From assembly GCA_012934845.2 (NCBI GenBank), contig WNNJ02003636.1:55428-119427 (forward strand): a DNA stretch of 64,000 bases. Direction: 5' to 3'. Positions 32,367 to 47,300 of this stretch are shown here, in pieces; position 1 is the stretch's first letter, and every line of letters starts with the position of its first letter. The translations under genes and the position numbers were made by a program. This stretch comes from Pomphorhynchus laevis. Taxonomy: Eukaryota; Acanthocephala; Palaeacanthocephala; Echinorhynchida; Pomphorhynchidae. The notes beneath the pieces were generated by a model. That model saw only the letters and a program-made list of their open reading frames with translations, ran no database searches and was not told where the DNA came from.

Positions 32367-35300
32367 GTATATATGTAAGATTTGATACTTGTTTTAAAAT
32401 CCAGTTTGCTACCATTCTTAATTTATGCATACTACTTCACCGCTATTTTGTAAAAAGAAATGCTGGCAGAAATGTTGTATGAATGCCAGCATTTATATTC
32501 AGTTTTAGACGCTACTGCACTTTCTTTGGTTTTATAATCTCACCAGACACTAATTTGATTTACATGATAGTTTCCTCTTCTTCAATCAATGTATATATTA
32601 AGTCCTCAACTCCTTATTAAGAGGACCGGATGTTACGACATCCCATTGCTCTTATGTGGTCTTTAAAAGACAGTTCAAGTATATTTGACATTCGCTCGCT
32701 CTTTTGTCTTTTGGTGAAGAAAAAGGGTTAACAAGGCTAAGTTGGGAATCCTCACCAATTTGACCCTTAGCCCGTTCTACATGTTCTAAATAAACCAATC
32801 CATCACATCCTGCTAATAACGTATTTTCTCGAATGAAATTTGATTATATAGTGTACCTTATTCTAACACTTAGTATATTGTTTATTATCTAAAAATAAAA
32901 ATTTCCGCTTAAGAGTTTAAATTTATTCTTTATATTATTGTGTTGATTTATATATTTTACTATTTTCTGCTTGATGTTATTTTTATAGTAACCTAAGTTT
33001 AAAATATGTATCTATTAAATTATTTAAATGATTTTGAAGAAAACCAATATCATTACAAATTGTTGCAATTCTTAAAATTTAATTATTTAATGTATTATAT
33101 TTTATATTATATGGTATGCATGAATGCTCATGCAAAAATATGTTTCTTGTAAATTTAAATATGTCATCTTTACGATATAAATTAATAGTAGTTTTAGTTA
33201 ATGTTAATTTAATGTTCATATCTAGATATACACCTTCTTTATCATTAATATTGGTTTTGTTAAGAATAAGGCTTTCTGGATAAATGTGCTTCACTAATTG
33301 AATAAAAATTATTAGAATTAAATACACATATATCATCAATGTATCGAAACATATATTTCATATCTTTATATAATTTAGATTTATTTTTTAAACAGTTATG
33401 AACAAATTCATATTCTATAAAGCTTAAAAATAAGTCAGCTATAATTGGGCAACTATTACCTCCCATTGAAACACCTTTTATTTGTCTAAATAGAGATGCG
33501 TTACTTAAAAATACTTTTGATTTATCAAAATATTTAAGGATTCTATTAATTCAATTTTCCATATATTTACATTTGATTTGTTTAATTTTTGTTAGATAGA
33601 CGTTATAGTTATTATAGCATATATTTGTGTTTTTCCAAATATAAGATTAATTAATTTTTCTAATGTATCTTTAATATCGGCTTAAGCTAAATTTGTACAT
33701 ATCACTTTTAATTCTTTATTATAATTACAAATTTTTCGTCCTATGCGGTAACAGCTTATACGTTATTTTAGGAATATATTTACTTATATATGATCCTATT
33801 ATTTATTTACTTTTAGAATTATTTAAAAGTCTACATATATTGATGCTTTCCATACATTTATTAATGAAGTTTATGGTTAATGTATATTTTCTATTGTTAT
33901 TATTAGTATTTATTGTCCGATTATAGTATTTTATATTACAATAACTGTCTATTATACAACTTGTTACTTAAGTAACAAGACATGACTTTTTGGCGTACGT
34001 CTAACAGGATTATTACAATATAGTTGTTTATTATATACTATACTCTTTATGTCAATTGCTTGTACCACGTAATTCAATTCTAATTAGTACCGGAAATAAA
34101 TAATATTTAGAAAACAAAGAACAACAGTAATAATAAAACAGAAAAAATGTTTAACCGGAAGAATTTAAATGGATTTACTTGTAATTTTATTTTAGATTAA
34201 AATAGGAATCATTGTTGAGCGTTAAATTAGTTTCTTTACTAATATAATATATACACATGTATATGTGTATAAAATAAGCAAATTTATTTACTTATTTTTT
34301 TGCATATTTTTTGCTATTATTATTTTTTAAACTACTTTAACACTAGTAACGTAAACATTATTATTTTACAAATATATATAATGTGTTTCATCCATTCATA
34401 AGTATATGTGTGATATCAGCTTATATTCTTAGAGATTTAAAATTCTAATTAGTCATCAAGTGGTCTACGATAAACGTAGATAGTAAAAACGAGAAAGAAT
34501 ACTTGTGTTCGACGCAAAATTTATATTTGTAATTATGACATAAATATACGAATATAAGTTTAACTCAATATTTGACGGAACAAACATTATAATATTTACT
34601 TATTACGATTAATACTGACATTTTACATTGACCAATTTTACTTTTTCCAAATTATAATATATACACATGTACATGTGTATAAAATAAATAAGTAAATTTA
34701 TTTTGAACTAGTAAATTCTATCTTTCAGGATGTGTGACGACATTTATATAAGATGAATAAAATGAACAAAGCAAAATTTTTTAAACTTAATTAACCAAAC
34801 TATTTCTCAACTTTCCTTAAATTTGTAGTATATGACAATTACTAAATCACAAGCCCATCTGACTATTATCTATATCTGCTTTTGTAACACTATGTATCCA
34901 ATAAAATATTGACTGCGAATATGATAATACTACTTTCTGTGCCTTATAAGTTCCTTATAATTAAAATGTATTTACACTTAGGAGAGAGTGAAAACATATA
35001 ACATATTTTATTAATTAAAATATAATATTTTAATTAAAATTTAACAAATCCTTATGATTTTATGTCTATAAGCACATTTAATAGCCTATTAAATGCTTTT
35101 GTTTGTCAACATGGATCGGTTGCTTTCATCTGATCAAACCTGAACTGCTAGTATAAACGACCCGTTACTCTTAATGATAAATTTTAAAATTTAAAGTAAT
35201 ACGTGAAATATACGATTTATAAGTTAAGTTAAATATATTTGCATTGCTTAATCAAAATTGAAATTAAATCTACAAAATTACAACCCTAAATATAATACAT

Positions 35301-38300
35301 TATTAAATACATATTGGTTCAGTGGATTAATAAAGTCTTTTAAATTGATTCAAATTATACATACGATTTCTATTCTGATACTACCGTTAAGTTATAGATT
35401 GTGCTTTGCAGTTGATGTTATTAAATCACATTATTAAATACATATTGGTTCAGTGGATTAATAAAGTCTTTTAAATTTATTCAAATTATACATAAAATTT
35501 CTATTCTGATACTGCCGTTAAGTTATAAATTGTGTTTTGCAGTTGATGTTCTAAAACTATAAAATCGTTATTAGCTATTTGCAACTGTTACAGATGGACG
35601 AAGCTAAATAAAACTGAGTCGCTTGCAAACTATATTTTATTCCAAGGAGTTATTCAAGATGTTGTTTATCAGATTTTTCGAATTAGCCCACAATCGGTCG
35701 GTTTCAGTGTACATTCGAAGCATAAAACGAGTAAACGTAAAGCTGCTAAAGTTCTAATCAATTATTTGAACAAGCATATTTCTTTATCTGATCTGTATAA
35801 GCAATGGTGTGATTATGATCGTCACTTCGAAACGATGACGACAAACAGAACCAGAGTACTTAAAATTGAACCTCTGGAGTGCGTGATATCGTTCATATGT
35901 TCGTCCAACAACACTGTGAAGAGAATAAGTCAAATGGTAGATAGACTGTGCAAACAATTTGGTACCTACATTGGTGAAGTGAACGATAAAGAAGAATATG
36001 TATTTCCAACTATTGGTATGTAATGACTTAATGATGTTTTTAAATTTGGTCATTGTTAAAGTGATTAAATCTTTGTGATTACAGACGCAAATTAATATTT
36101 TGAAAATTATCTGCTTTTCGAAAAAGCTAATTTTGTATTCACGACTTATCAGTAATTGAAGATAAATATAACCGATATACATGTGCATTCATTGTTACAA
36201 CTGAAATTTTGACCTATTTACGCTATATTTCAATATTGAAATGTCAGTATCACGTTTAATGTCTTTTAATGTTGGCTGACGATTATTCGACCCGTTAGCC
36301 GTATTGACAATTAGATATGATGAAATACTTGCGTCTTAAATTTTGCAAAGCTAATTGAAATCATTTATGATTTCAAATTAAATCAGCGTTGGCAGGAGAA
36401 GGTGCTACCATCAATTTGAAAACCTATCTATATCTGAAATTACTTTCAATTATCAAACTAGTCATCTATACTTTCTTTCCTAACTTTAAGTTGATATAAT
36501 TGTTCATTGTTACAATTGAAATTTTGATGACTAGTTTTTATTTTGCGCGTTGTTTCAATGCTATTTATAAAATTTTTTAACTATAACTGATACATTTAGT
36601 AGCTGTGCTTGTGTTTGAAAATTCAAAACTTGAAAAGATTACCATTTGGCAACACAATAAAATTTTTCGATCTTGACATAGATCATCATCAGACATCTGT
36701 AAAATAAAAAATACAAATTACATTAAATTGTAAGTTATCTAATTTAGCAGTATTTAAAAAAAATTAAAAAATCTTTAATGTCTTTACGAATCCTTCATCT
36801 TTGCGATTGATAGTAGGATTCATCTCTTTGATGAATATCGCTTTTAGAATTAGTATTTTCACAACATTGCGTCTTTTCACTAAAGCCTTTGTATTATCAA
36901 TTATTTCCTTTTTAGATACCTTAATGTTATGTTCATCATCCACATGCTTCTTAATCACACCACTATATGATGTTGAGTCATTCGTGAATACAACCGTTGC
37001 GTCGTGTAACCAATATAAATGTTGTTAGAACTGACCTTACATTCAGCTTTAGGGCATGTAAATTGGTATACAGTGTTGTGCAAAGGTCTTTGAATCGTAC
37101 ACTTTCAATATTGTGTGGCTAAATTTCAGGCTCTTATAATATATTCTCAATTTTACTATTTTTTCTGATGTAATTTTATTCTTCATTATATAACGTAATT
37201 TGTTTTCTTGCAAACGGGATGCAGATGTGGTATTGGCCACAATAATACACTATTAATTCATTAGTATTTGTATGCTGATATCGCACAGTATATTTTGTAG
37301 TTTTTAGAAAATTCCTAATCATTCTAATCAAAAAGTCTAAATGAATAGTTATTATAGACAAGAATTTGTCTAATTCGTTTTAATTCCTTATGCAATTCAT
37401 TCCAGTTAGTGCAAATACGATAGGCGCGGTGCAGTAGCAATTTGATAACACTCTCTTTGTATTTGAGCGGGCATATACTATAAAAATTCGGACACTGACC
37501 ATCATAAGTGCTTTTTTCTGTATACCAAGCACTCAAATTTATTGTCATTATTGTTGACAAGCACGTCGAAGAACAGTAATACATTTTGGTTTTCAAACTC
37601 AACCGTAAAATGAAGACATGAGGATTGCTCAATCATTCGCTTAAGCTCAATTACATTTTCTGCATTATCAGCACATATGAAAGTATCATTGACATATCGA
37701 ATGTAAAATGACATTTTATTTTTGTCTTCTAAAAATATTTTCCTTTCCAAGTGACCCACATAAAGGTTGGCTATTGTTGGCCCCAATACAGACCCCATAG
37801 CAACTCAATCGACTTGTTTGTATGTATATCCATTAGGACATGTAAATATAGATTCATTTAAGCAGATCTCAAATAATTGTTTAAAGTGTTATTTTGACAA
37901 GACATTAGTTTCAAGACTATTTTGTTGATTATCACTGTATACGTATTCTAACGCCAGTTCAGTGCAATCACGAATTGGGATGTTTGTGAATAAATAAATT
38001 TATTATAAACTGATACATGTATTATAGAAATGAAATCAACTTTTTATTATCTGACAAATGGCTTGTTCGACTATCTGTTGTTGACTTTTGATCTATATTA
38101 TTCTCTCGGTTGAACTTGAATCAGACCGATCATACGTCTTTCGATTTAAAATTAATGTCTTAAAGTAATCATGCTACATATGCCATCGTTCGGATCCGCA
38201 TCTAATCCCTTATGATGTCATAGCAGATTACATTGTTTTATATTTATAAAGCTAAAATGAGTTGGTCAGTCGAAATAGTTTATGCTTTCTGTTTTTGTGG

Positions 38301-41300
38301 GTTAAAATTGTTTTAACTTACAACAATTGAATCATTTTTATTAATGCCTACACTATTTCATATAATAGTTTGTTAACTTAAATATTCGTAATATTAATTA
38401 TACGAAAATAGGTATCTTTGATTATCTGTTAGTCTGCGCAGCTATAAAAATAGTTTTGCAATCTTGATTATACTAAAACAGGCACTTAAATAACGGTCAG
38501 CAAGCGACTCACTAATTTCAATTTGCGATTTCTAATATTTACGAAAATATTCCTCGACCCAATATAGCAGCGGGGCCAAATACGTGCTAAGGACGTATTT
38601 CTTCTGGTTAAATTTGGCTATATAGTATCTTATTATAATACAAAGTATATTATTTATTATCCATCCATAAAAATTTTCCGCTAATGATTTTAAATTTATT
38701 CTTTATATTATTGTGTTGATTTATATATTTTACAAATTTTTACTTATTTATTTCTATAAGACCCTTGTTTAAAATATGTATCTATTAAATTGATTAAATT
38801 ATTTTGCAGAAAACAAATATCATTACATGTTACGTCAATTTTTAAAATTTCATTATTTAATGTATTATATTAAATATTATATGGTATGCATGAATGCTCA
38901 TGCAAAAATATTTTTATTGTACATTTAAATATGCCGTCTTTATGATATCAATTAATAGTAGTTTGAATTGATGTTAATTTAATGTTTACCATATATTTAT
39001 ATTTATTTGATAATTTAATTAAAGTTAGTTGTTTCAGTCTGAATTGTTTAAGTTAGTGAAACAATTAAGAAAACCCATTATTAGTTAAAAAAAATGTCGA
39101 GAGCTTTTCGGCAATTTATTAAGACCAATAGTTGAAAGCAAAGAACTTCTCTTATTATGATCACATTTTACATTACTTATTTGTTTCTAACCGTACAAAT
39201 TGCTAGAAAATCATGATATCAAATATCATATATTATGGAAGAAAATTACCATCTGTCAAACTGTTTTTATAATTTAAGTCCTTTTAAATACTAAGCGTTG
39301 TGATATTACTGTTTCAAATATGTATATTTTTTTATTTTTCTTGTGCGTTAACAGATGCGATGTGTTCTGAAAATACGGAAGACATTCTAAAGCATTTAGG
39401 CTTTGGATATCGTGCAAAGTTCATTGCCCAAACTGTTCAAAAATTGCAGAACCTAGGAGGAAAGGCATGGCTGAATGGACTCCGCAACCTTGACTACACT
39501 AACGCGAAATCAGAGTTAATGAAATTACCCGGGATCGGCACTAAGGTACATTTTACTTGTTTATAAAGTACAGAAATTTTACTTTTATGTAAAGGTTGCT
39601 GATTGTATATTACTAATGTCCTTTGACCATCACAATGTTGTTCCTGTCGATGTTCACATCAAAAATATTGCAATCAATACATATAAATTAACGTTGCCAG
39701 CATCTAAATCACTGACTGATTGTGGATATACGATGATAAGTAAGTAGCATATTTTAATTATAAAATAAACTTTATTAGTTCTGCATATATATATATATCG
39801 TGGATTCTAAACTTGCAGTTAACTGTCATATCTAGAATTTAATCATGTAATGTGTCTAACTAAAGAGTTTAAATTCCCCTCAAGGCTGAGAACCATAAAC
39901 AAGTATCAGGAACAATCCAAACGGAAATAAATAATATTTAGAAAACAAAGAACAACAGTAATAATAAAACAGAAAAAATGTTTAACCGGAAGAATTTAAA
40001 TGGATTTACTTGTAATTTTATTTTAGATTAAAATAGGAATCATTGTTGAGCGTTAAATTAGTTTCTTTACTAATATAATATATACACATGTATATGTGTA
40101 TAAAATAAGCAAATTTATTTACTTATTTTTTTGCATATTTTTTGCTATTATTATTTTTTAAACTACTTTAACACTAGTAACGTAAACATTATTATTTTAC
40201 AAATATATATAATGTGTTTCATCCATTCATAAGTATATGTGTGATATCAGCTTATATTCTTAGAGATTTAAAATTCTAATTAGTCATCAAGTGGTCTACG
40301 ATAAACGTAGATAGTAAAAACGAGAAAGAATACTTGTGTTCGACGCAAAATTTATATTTGTAATTATGACATAAATATACGAATATAAGTTTAACTCAAT
40401 ATTTGACGGAACAAACATTATAATATTTACTTATTACGATTAATACTGACATTTTACATTGACCAATTTTACTTTTTCCAAATTCACTTTGGCAAATTAA
40501 GGAAAACACGTTTAAATAGTATAGTATAACACAGAAGAAATCTAATCTTAGTGGCTATATTTGAAAGGCAACATAAATTATCAAAGCTAATGTAAACAGA
40601 TTTAATTAAATTTTGATCCGGTTTTAGTCTTGCATCGAATCCTCTGTATTGCATACAAAGGAAATAAGATTAGTAAAAATGATTCAAAATTCTGTATTAA
40701 TTCACTTAGAAGGATTGTTTACTCGATAAGCCAAAAATCAGAACGCCACTTATATAATGTGTTGTAGTTTACCGATTCGCAAAGCTTTTCCTATCAACTG
40801 ATATTTAATTTAAATTAGAACCTTTCGTTGGATTAATTATTACCGATAAAAATTTGTTAAAAATACAGTAATGCAAAAATACGGAAATTATGATAACGGT
40901 CAATGTAACGGTCAATGTCATTATTTTTTTATAAAACGAACGATATCGCAGAAGTGATTATTTATAAAAGACACGATATAATAGGTTTTGATTTTTGCAT
41001 ACATATATTAGTGTATAGTAGTTATCAATCGCGGTTTTCAATTTTATCCAGCAATTAATAGGAAAATGAAACTTTTGCTTAGTTTGAAATTCAATTAAGG
41101 AAAATTTTGTAAATTTCATTAACAGCAAATCATGTGATATCGTTTTTGAATAGTCGTTAAATTAAAAATAATTTTGCATATTTTACGAGTAGAGAAATAT
41201 TTTGCCAATTTTTTGATATTCAAAGTTTTTGTGAATATTCTTCTTTGGAAGTTTCTATCAGTGTAATGTAATTTAATTAAAAAAGGCAATTTATTAATCA

Positions 41301-44300
41301 AAAATATTAGATTTAATTTATTAGATTTAATTAATCAGATCAAGGAACTGAGTATACGTATATTAAATTATTTATAAATTATGCATAATGATAAATAATA
41401 AATAATTAAATAATTATAAATAATTTTATGTAAGTTTTTTAAATAATTTACATCAAGTCAAAATATAAAATTGAAATTTAAAATTAAAGTCAATCGTTAT
41501 GAATTGACTAATAAATATCAGATGATGGATCATAATAAGGAGCAAGGTCATCAGGAAGAACTGCTATGTAATTAGGTTTCGGCCCTTATTCCCGATTCAA
41601 CATATCAGCGGGGCCAAATACATGCTAATGACACATTTCTTCTTATTAAATTTGATTATCTTGTATCTTATTCTAGTACAAAGTATATTTTTTATTATTC
41701 TTTTATAAAAAATTTCCTATTAAGAGTTTAAATAAATTTTTAATAATATTTTGTTGTTTTTTAAACAACAAAATTAAAAAAAATAAGAAAAAGAAAAAAT
41801 CCATCAAACTTGCTTGAAAATTAGCAGAAAATAATAATGTTGTATCAATAAAATACATATCTTCAGTATTTCTGACATAGGTTATATTAACCGGAAAACA
41901 AAGTCCACAGATCAATAATAACTTGTCAGTAGAACAAATCAGATCAGCTAACAGAGTCTTTGTATTTTATAGATATATAAATAAAGATAAATAATAAATA
42001 ATTATATAAGATTTTACACAATTTATTATTATATCAAGTTAAATTTCAAATTGAAATTTAAAATAAAAGTCAATTTTTATGAATTGACTAATAAATAACA
42101 GACACTTTATCAGAATAAGAATTAGAGGTCATCAGGAGGAACTGCTATGCTATCAGGTTCCAGCTTTTATTCATCTACACAACACAGTAGCTGGTCAGAT
42201 ACATGCTAATGACGTATTTTCCCGAATGAAATTTGATTATCTAGTGCACCTTATTTTAATACTTAGTATATTGTTTATTATCTAAAAAAAATTACCGCTT
42301 AAGAGTTTAAATTTATTTTTTATATTATTGTGTTGATTTATGTATTTTCCTATTTTCTGTTTGATGGTATTTTTATAGTAACCTAGTTTAATATATGTAC
42401 CTATTAAATTATTTAAATGATTTTGAAGAAAACCAATATCATGACATATTGTTGCAATTCTTAAAATTTCATTTTTTATGAATTAAATAATGAATTATTT
42501 GGGCGATATTAGCTATAATCCTAGTGAACTTATAATTCTTATAAGCTTATAATCCTTATCAGCTTATAATCATTATCGTTTATAATCCTAGTGAGCGCCG
42601 GCGGTATTTTCGGCGCTCACTCTGATTTGTGCAGAAGATTCCAAAGTTGTTCTTTCTACCCAACGCAGCCTGCGAACGGGCCCATGACAAGTCATCTGTC
42701 CGAATCCGAAGAGCAGTTTGCAGAGGTCAAGGAGGCTTTTCTCTTTTTGATAGGGATGGCGATGGCAAATTGGCGATTAAAGAGTCTATGGGAAAGAACA
42801 AACTAGATGCTGAGCTGCAGGCCATGATCAACGTGGCGACGTGGATGGTAACGAATCCATTGAGTTTTCAAAATCCCTCACGTCGATGGCTAACCCAACT
42901 GGCGGATTCACGTTTTCGTAAAAGGAAAATGGGTTAATTGCACAGTATCAACTGATTCACTTATACATGATGACAAATGACATCGTCGATAGTGCGCGTC
43001 TCGACGTGAAACATTCGGCCAACTAATAACGTAATTTGACTCAAGATTCGCAAATGCAAATTGGGCTGAAATATTATTTAATATATTATATTTTATATTA
43101 TATTGTATGCATGAATGCTCATGCAAAAATATGTTTCTTGTAAATTTAAATATGTCATCTTTACGATATAAATTAATAGTAGTTTTAGTTAATGTTAATT
43201 TAATGTTCATATCTAGATATACACCTTCTTTATCATTAATATTGGTTTTATTAAGAACAAGGCTTTCTTGATAAATTTGTCCGCTTATTGAATAAAACTT
43301 ATTAGAGTTTAATACACATATATCATCAATATATCAAAACATATATTTCATAACTTTATACAATTTAGATTTTTTTAACAGTTATAAACAAATTCATATT
43401 CTATAAAGCTTAAAAATAAGTCAGCTATAATTGGGCTACTATTACCACCCATTGGAACACCTTTTACTTGTCTAAATATAGATGTCCCTACTTTTAAATA
43501 ATTTTGATTTATCAAAATATTTAAGGATTCTATTAATTCAATTTTATCCATATATTTATATTTATTTGATGGCTTAATTTTTGTTAGATAGGCGTTATAA
43601 TTATTATAACATATATATGTATATCTTTATCCGAATATAAGATTAATTAATTTTACTAACGCTTCTTTAATATTTACTAAATCTAGATTTGTATAAAGCG
43701 TGCTAAAATCGTATGTATTTATATTTTGAAAATTTATTCCTTTTGTCTGTTCTAAAAATTCTTTTGTAGAATTAATACTGAAATAGTGTTTTATACCAGT
43801 ATTAATTTCGATTACCTTGCAATATTTTTTGAAGTGTGCTTTAATTACTTTAAGTATTTTATTCATATAGACAGAAAGTGGTTTTAATGTACATTTAAAC
43901 GTACTACATATGAACCTAGGTTTTATTGGATTTTTATGTAATTTTGGATTCCTAATATAATATAGGTATAGTTTTATTATCTAATTCAACCTTTATACCC
44001 TTTTTATCCATTATAGAAGAGTGACTTGTAATAATTGATTCGAAACTCAACTCACTACGTTCATATGTTGGATTTACATTTTATTCAATATAAGAATACA
44101 TTATAATAATTTGTTATCGATTAATGTTTTTGATATTCACAGTTAATACCTGGGATGTCTGCTTTTATGATAATATCTATAACTTACTCTACCGAGATTT
44201 GTGTTGTTAACTGTGAACATAAATAGTGTTATTAAACGTTATATTATAATAGCGATCTTTTAGTAGTGTTTTTAAGATATTGTAAAATAATAAAATAATT

Positions 44301-47300
44301 ACAAAATAATTGTTTTTGCTTTAACAAACAATAACACTAAATAGACCAATTCACTAGTCAGTATTACCAGTCATCTGTTTTTAATAAACATTGAACTGAT
44401 TTTACCAGTTCGCTGTCTTTAATAAGCAACAGTTCACAAGAAAGGCGGTGACAACTTTGATAGTAATTGTTTTAATGAAAGTTTATATTTAGTTTAAAAT
44501 TCAAATAGATGTTTTTTACAGTCAAACATATCATATTGTCATTTTAGGTAAATACTTAATGGAGCAATGGGGATCATTTGCCGGATGGGCTCAGGCAGTA
44601 AGTATACTTATTACATTATATGAATATATCAAAGAAGAAACACATTTCAAAGTCTTTGTACCATAACTCTAATAAGATTTAAGATTTGGTAATTTAATAC
44701 TCTACATGAACGGAATCCTAAAAATAATTTGTCTAACACCCATCATTTTGGGTTTAGATGGAAGGCTTCATGTCTATACAAAAAACATAACATATAACTT
44801 TAATATCCAAGACTGAAATTTTAAGTGAACAGTAATCCCATCAGCATCATATCTAATTAACCGAAGACTTGTCGTAATGACTGATCAAAGTGCAAGTAAA
44901 ATTTTAATCTACTCCGATAGCGTTATGTATCCTCAATTTGTAAATTTTATTAAATCATGTTTTATTTAATCGCATACATTGTATACCATTCGTAATGCTG
45001 AAACAAACCGCATGACTGAAGTAATTAATACAATCCATTAGTCGATATAAAGCCTTATGAGTAAATAAATATTCGTAAATACACTGTTTAAATCGCTTAA
45101 AAAATTTAGATTTTTGAATTTCCTGAAATATTGAAGTTCCTTAAATATTTTTTAAGAAATAATCAGTTATGGGACAGTTATTTTATGTGTTTTCTGCTCT
45201 TTTTCATCTATTGAGATTTATATAATTAGCCTTGAAATCATTATTTATATTGGAACCTGTTTAATTATACGAATTAAGTAAATATTTAACAAAAATGTGA
45301 TTTTTTATATTAATATAATTATCTAAACCAAATATAAAATACGAAATAAATATATTCATGTTAAAAATCACTTATCCACTCGTTGCTTAATTGTTGATTG
45401 AACTGAAGAGTGAAATAAATTTGTTTCTTAAAATAGAGACTAACTCAAGTCTTTGCTTCTTTATTAAAAATAGATGATAATAGCAGTTAACTATCGAAAA
45501 TTCAACTAATGTTTAAGAAACAAATTTATTTCACTCTCTCCAGTTCAAATCGATAATTAAAAATATTTATTTAACTGCATTTCGTTAGTTGTATAATTGT
45601 TATTATATAGGAATTTGAAGCGAAAAGATAAATAACAAATTTAATGCAAAGCATTAGATAGATTGATATCAAATAATTATACAATTTCTTCTGTCGATCA
45701 TAACATGCAGTATATCTAAAAAAATTGTGCTTATTTTATTTACAACGAAAGTCAGCGTTTCAATGTTTTTGATCTTAGTTTAAAACGAAATTATTTGTTC
45801 AAACCTGTGGGTTACGAATGCCGAATTCAGCACATGTTAGTTTGTAACATTCGTTTCTCTTCAAATTAATATGCTTGTAATTGTTATAATATCAATGGGA
45901 AGTTTGATCATTGCCTTATTGCACCATCACGATTGATATGCTTAGATAATATATATGCTCAGCTTCTGTTATTTGCACGGATGTAGAATCTGGATCCGGT
46001 TTGCAAGTAAATGGTACACAATTAACTATTTCCTGTAAATTTAACACATTACGTTACAGTCAAAATTCTTCTTTGCACATTCAAAACTAGCTTTCTACCC
46101 ATCCTTTTCAATAATTCCAACAATTGCAACTATTTTTATTAATATATATGTATATATTTATATGTAAATATATATGTGTTATATATATTTATATATACTT
46201 ATATATGACTGAATAGTATCGATAAAAGTTGACATAAATGCCAGAAAATTATCAAGTAAAGCTCTTTTTGGAGGTTTCGCATTCCTTTATTAGAAAGGCT
46301 TCAAAATTTTATATTTTTATCTCTAACATGTAAATAAAGAGATAAAAATATAAAATTCAGAAGAAATATTTCCAACAAAGCGAAACGTCTAAACATATTT
46401 TTTTTCTGAATAAATAATATATATTGTTAAAGTATAAATATATATTAATATATATTGTTATAGTATATATACTAAATGGTGTTGCTTGATAGACTGGACT
46501 TTGATTCACGACTTTCAGTCACAATGTCACTTCTAGACGACCAATGAGTACCCGGCAGCACTCATCAGTAGAATGATCCAACGAGTGCAGCGACAATTTA
46601 GCAACAACCTCTGCCTAATGTTTAAGGTTGGTCCGCACAGTAATTCGATCTGATAAAGAGCGTAAGCCTCAGTCAATTATGCAAAGTGTCGGAAACGCCG
46701 TTATTTACAATGTCACTCAGGCAACCGAAACGACCAGTGTGTACTTCATTCTACTGATGAGTGTTACCGGGTACTCATTGGTCGTCTAGAAGTGACATGG
46801 TGACTGAAAGTCGTGAATCGAAGTCCAGTCTATCATGCAACACCATTTAGTATAAATGCCGTATTTCGTAAGAAATCCTGGACCGTTGTCTACTCAGCAC
46901 ATACGTGCAATAATATTATATATAAATTAAAGGTTTGATTCAACCAGGACTGTCTATTACACCTATCTGCTTTTCTCTATATATAGAGAATTTCATGCTT
47001 CTACACTGCAAGACGGCGTACCGTTTCGGCTTTGAGAAGCCTCATCAGTTGCAGCAATACAGTGTATACACATGAAAAACATACTATATATAGATTAAAG
47101 CAGAAAGAATTCACTATTTGCTAATTGCATGACGTAGCTTGCGCTTTCGAAGTCAATGCAATGCAGTGAATTCTTTTCAATGTAATAGACATCAGCGGGA
47201 TCACTAAATGACCAATATAATAGATTACAAAAAAAAACAGCACCGCCGCCTGGGATCCTCGGAGGACCAATAAATTAATTAAAGGTTTGATTCAACCAGG

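Larger units (their letters stand above)
42240..44000 (-). mobile_element. Penelope-like element family A interrupted by a foreign insert
   Basis: Minus-strand reverse transcriptase of the same family as 32,815-33,930. Frames include NTYDFSTLYTNLDLVNIKEA (43,866-43,627), YIDD-region sequence near 43,320, and NLYRKDDIFKFTRNIFLHEH (43,210-42,908). Its 3' part is split by about 590 bp of unrelated GC-richer DNA at 42,475-43,065. Broken in several places. Confidence 0.8.

Noticed and set aside
35784-36188. 134-codon minus-strand frame opposite OGG1 exon 2
   Set aside because: Antisense shadow of a conserved exon; it resembles no protein.
46555-46580. CTGATGAG in the foldback arms as a hammerhead
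   Set aside because: GAAA occurs only within GACTGAAAGTC over 40 bases away, and no stem II closes against it.
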